A DNA stretch of 64,000 nucleotides from Chryseobacterium indoltheticum (GTDB lineage Bacteria > Bacteroidota > Bacteroidia > Flavobacteriales > Weeksellaceae). The translations under genes and the position numbers were made by a program. The notes below the pieces were generated by a model. The model was not told the DNA's origin. It ran no database searches and was given only the letters and a program-made list of their open reading frames with translations. The stretch covers positions 2,852,001 through 2,916,000 of the forward strand of contig NZ_CP033929.1 in NCBI RefSeq assembly GCF_003815915.1. Direction: 5' to 3'. Of the stretch, positions 63,300 to 64,000 are shown piece after piece; position 1 is the first letter of the stretch; every line of letters starts with the position of its first letter.

Positions 63300-64000
63300 A
63301 TGGCAGAAGATAAAGACATGTCTTTTTTTGGACATATTGGGGAATTGAGGGGGCATTTGATCCGTTCTATTCTTGCAATCGTTATAGCGGCAGTGGTTGT
63401 CGGTTTTAATATCAACTGGATTATGGATCATATATTTTTTGGTCCCACACGTAATGATTTCCCTACTTTTAAAGTCGTAAACGAGTTTTCACAATGGATT
63501 TTAGGGGAAGACAGTATTACGTTGCCTGATGAATTTCCGGTGCGAGTTCAGAGATTGTATCAACAGTTTAATGTGATGATGGCCGTTTCTATTTTTGGAG
63601 GAATTGTGGCGGCTTTCCCTTATATTGTTTGGGAATTGTGGCGATTTATCAGTCCGGCTCTACATCCTAACGAGAGAAAAAATTCGCTTTTTATTATTAA
63701 TTCGGTTTGGATTTTATTTATGACCGGAGTTTTATGCGGGTATTTCCTGATTTTACCTTTTGCCGTCAATTTCGGAGTTATTTTTAAAATTTCAGACATC
63801 ATTATTCCGTTATACGATCTTAGTGATTACACTACCCTGTTTTTGCAGGTTGTCTTAGGAATGGGTGTTGTCTTTTTATTTCCGGTTTTAATTTACTTCC
63901 TTACCAATATCGGAATTCTGAATCCTAAATTTATGAAAACATACAGAAGACACGCTATTGTTTTGATTATGGTTGTTGCCGCAATTATTACTCCTGCCGA
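63300..64000 (+). CDS. tatC: Twin-arginine translocase subunit TatC (runs off window)
   Basis: The frame is open from ATG 63300 to the window end (about 233 residues; full length about 270). It has six predicted hydrophobic helices of which about four are visible, the conserved FFGHIGELRGHLIRSILAI start, and PYIVWELWRFISPALHPNER with the F-x-x-P-x-L-x-x-x-E motif for signal recognition. Moves folded proteins with RR signals across the inner membrane. tatA/B are not in view. The kdsD-tatC gap has no operon linkage evidence. Confidence 0.93.
   Translation, partial: MAEDKDMSFFGHIGELRGHLIRSILAIVIAAVVVGFNINWIMDHIFFGPTRNDFPTFKVVNEFSQWILGEDSITLPDEFPVRVQRLYQQFNVMMAVSIFGGIVAAFPYIVWELWRFISPALHPNERKNSLFIINSVWILFMTGVLCGYFLILPFAVNFGVIFKISDIIIPLYDLSDYTTLFLQVVLGMGVVFLFPVLIYFLTNIGILNPKFMKTYRRHAIVLIMVVAAIITPA

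Overview
The window looks like a chromosomal segment of a low-GC Bacteroidetes bacterium, most likely Chryseobacterium or a near relative in the Weeksellaceae/Flavobacteriia. The support is the AT-rich composition, TAnnTTTG-type -7 boxes before several genes, a type B type-IX-secretion (gliding-motility) C-terminal domain on a 1065-residue protein, DUF4476 and DUF1835 proteins, PnuC behind a TPP riboswitch, and many lineage-typical small secreted proteins. I saw no rRNA, tRNA, CRISPR array or prophage. The rightmost and leftmost genes (tatC, glgA) run off the window.

Layout. 1-3.3 kb: glgA (partial) and glgB on the minus strand, overlapping by 4 nt. 3.4-6.0 kb: an esterase with a CBM48-like N-terminus and an M17 leucyl aminopeptidase. 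6.1-18.2 kb: a peptide-ligase island with two clear ATP-grasp ligases, a third ATP-grasp-like protein, an esterase, a YbdK/GCS2 carboxylate-amine ligase and a class-I glutamine amidotransferase. It is followed by a complete cyanophycin cassette: cphA (minus), and divergent cphB and isoaspartyl peptidase. 19.2-22.8 kb: a tight three-gene unit of a four-helix membrane protein, a P-loop GTPase and a coiled-coil protein with one membrane helix, resembling GTPase-centred conflict-type systems. 23-26.5 kb: a secreted SNase, a decayed DUF1835 gene, hisS, an HRDC protein and an ssb paralogue.

26.7-35.5 kb is the most rearranged part. A secreted-protein gene is split by a 695-bp non-autonomous insertion with a 5-bp target duplication and one 71-aa cargo gene, and it also carries a 1-nt frameshift. 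Nearby are MITE-like repeats, a degenerate 21-bp tandem array and a 258-bp-period duplication at the 3' end of the thiamine-type PnuC gene. 32-41 kb holds mainly housekeeping and stress enzymes (TIGR01777, NUDIX, VOC, quinone reductase, SDR, old yellow enzyme with its HxlR regulator, DnaJ/KTSC, HAD). 41.4-50 kb holds an AraC regulator, a second 21-bp array and a tetR-tolC-MFP-RND efflux operon. 50-57 kb holds the T9SS cargo, a CvfB-like protein, DUF4476 and lpd. 58-64 kb holds a GT4 glycosyltransferase, a toxin-antitoxin-like pair, recQ, kdsD and tatC.

How genes work together. Glycogen synthesis (glgA/glgB) lies next to a set of amide-bond-forming enzymes, and the cyanophycin genes could make, cut (cphB) and fully hydrolyse (iaaA) an Asp-Arg storage polymer. 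The four extra ligase-type enzymes next door suggest a second, uncharacterised small peptide or modified amino acid product. That island, the GTPase triad and the non-autonomous insertion are the best candidates for new biology here. All functions are read from sequence motifs without database searches.
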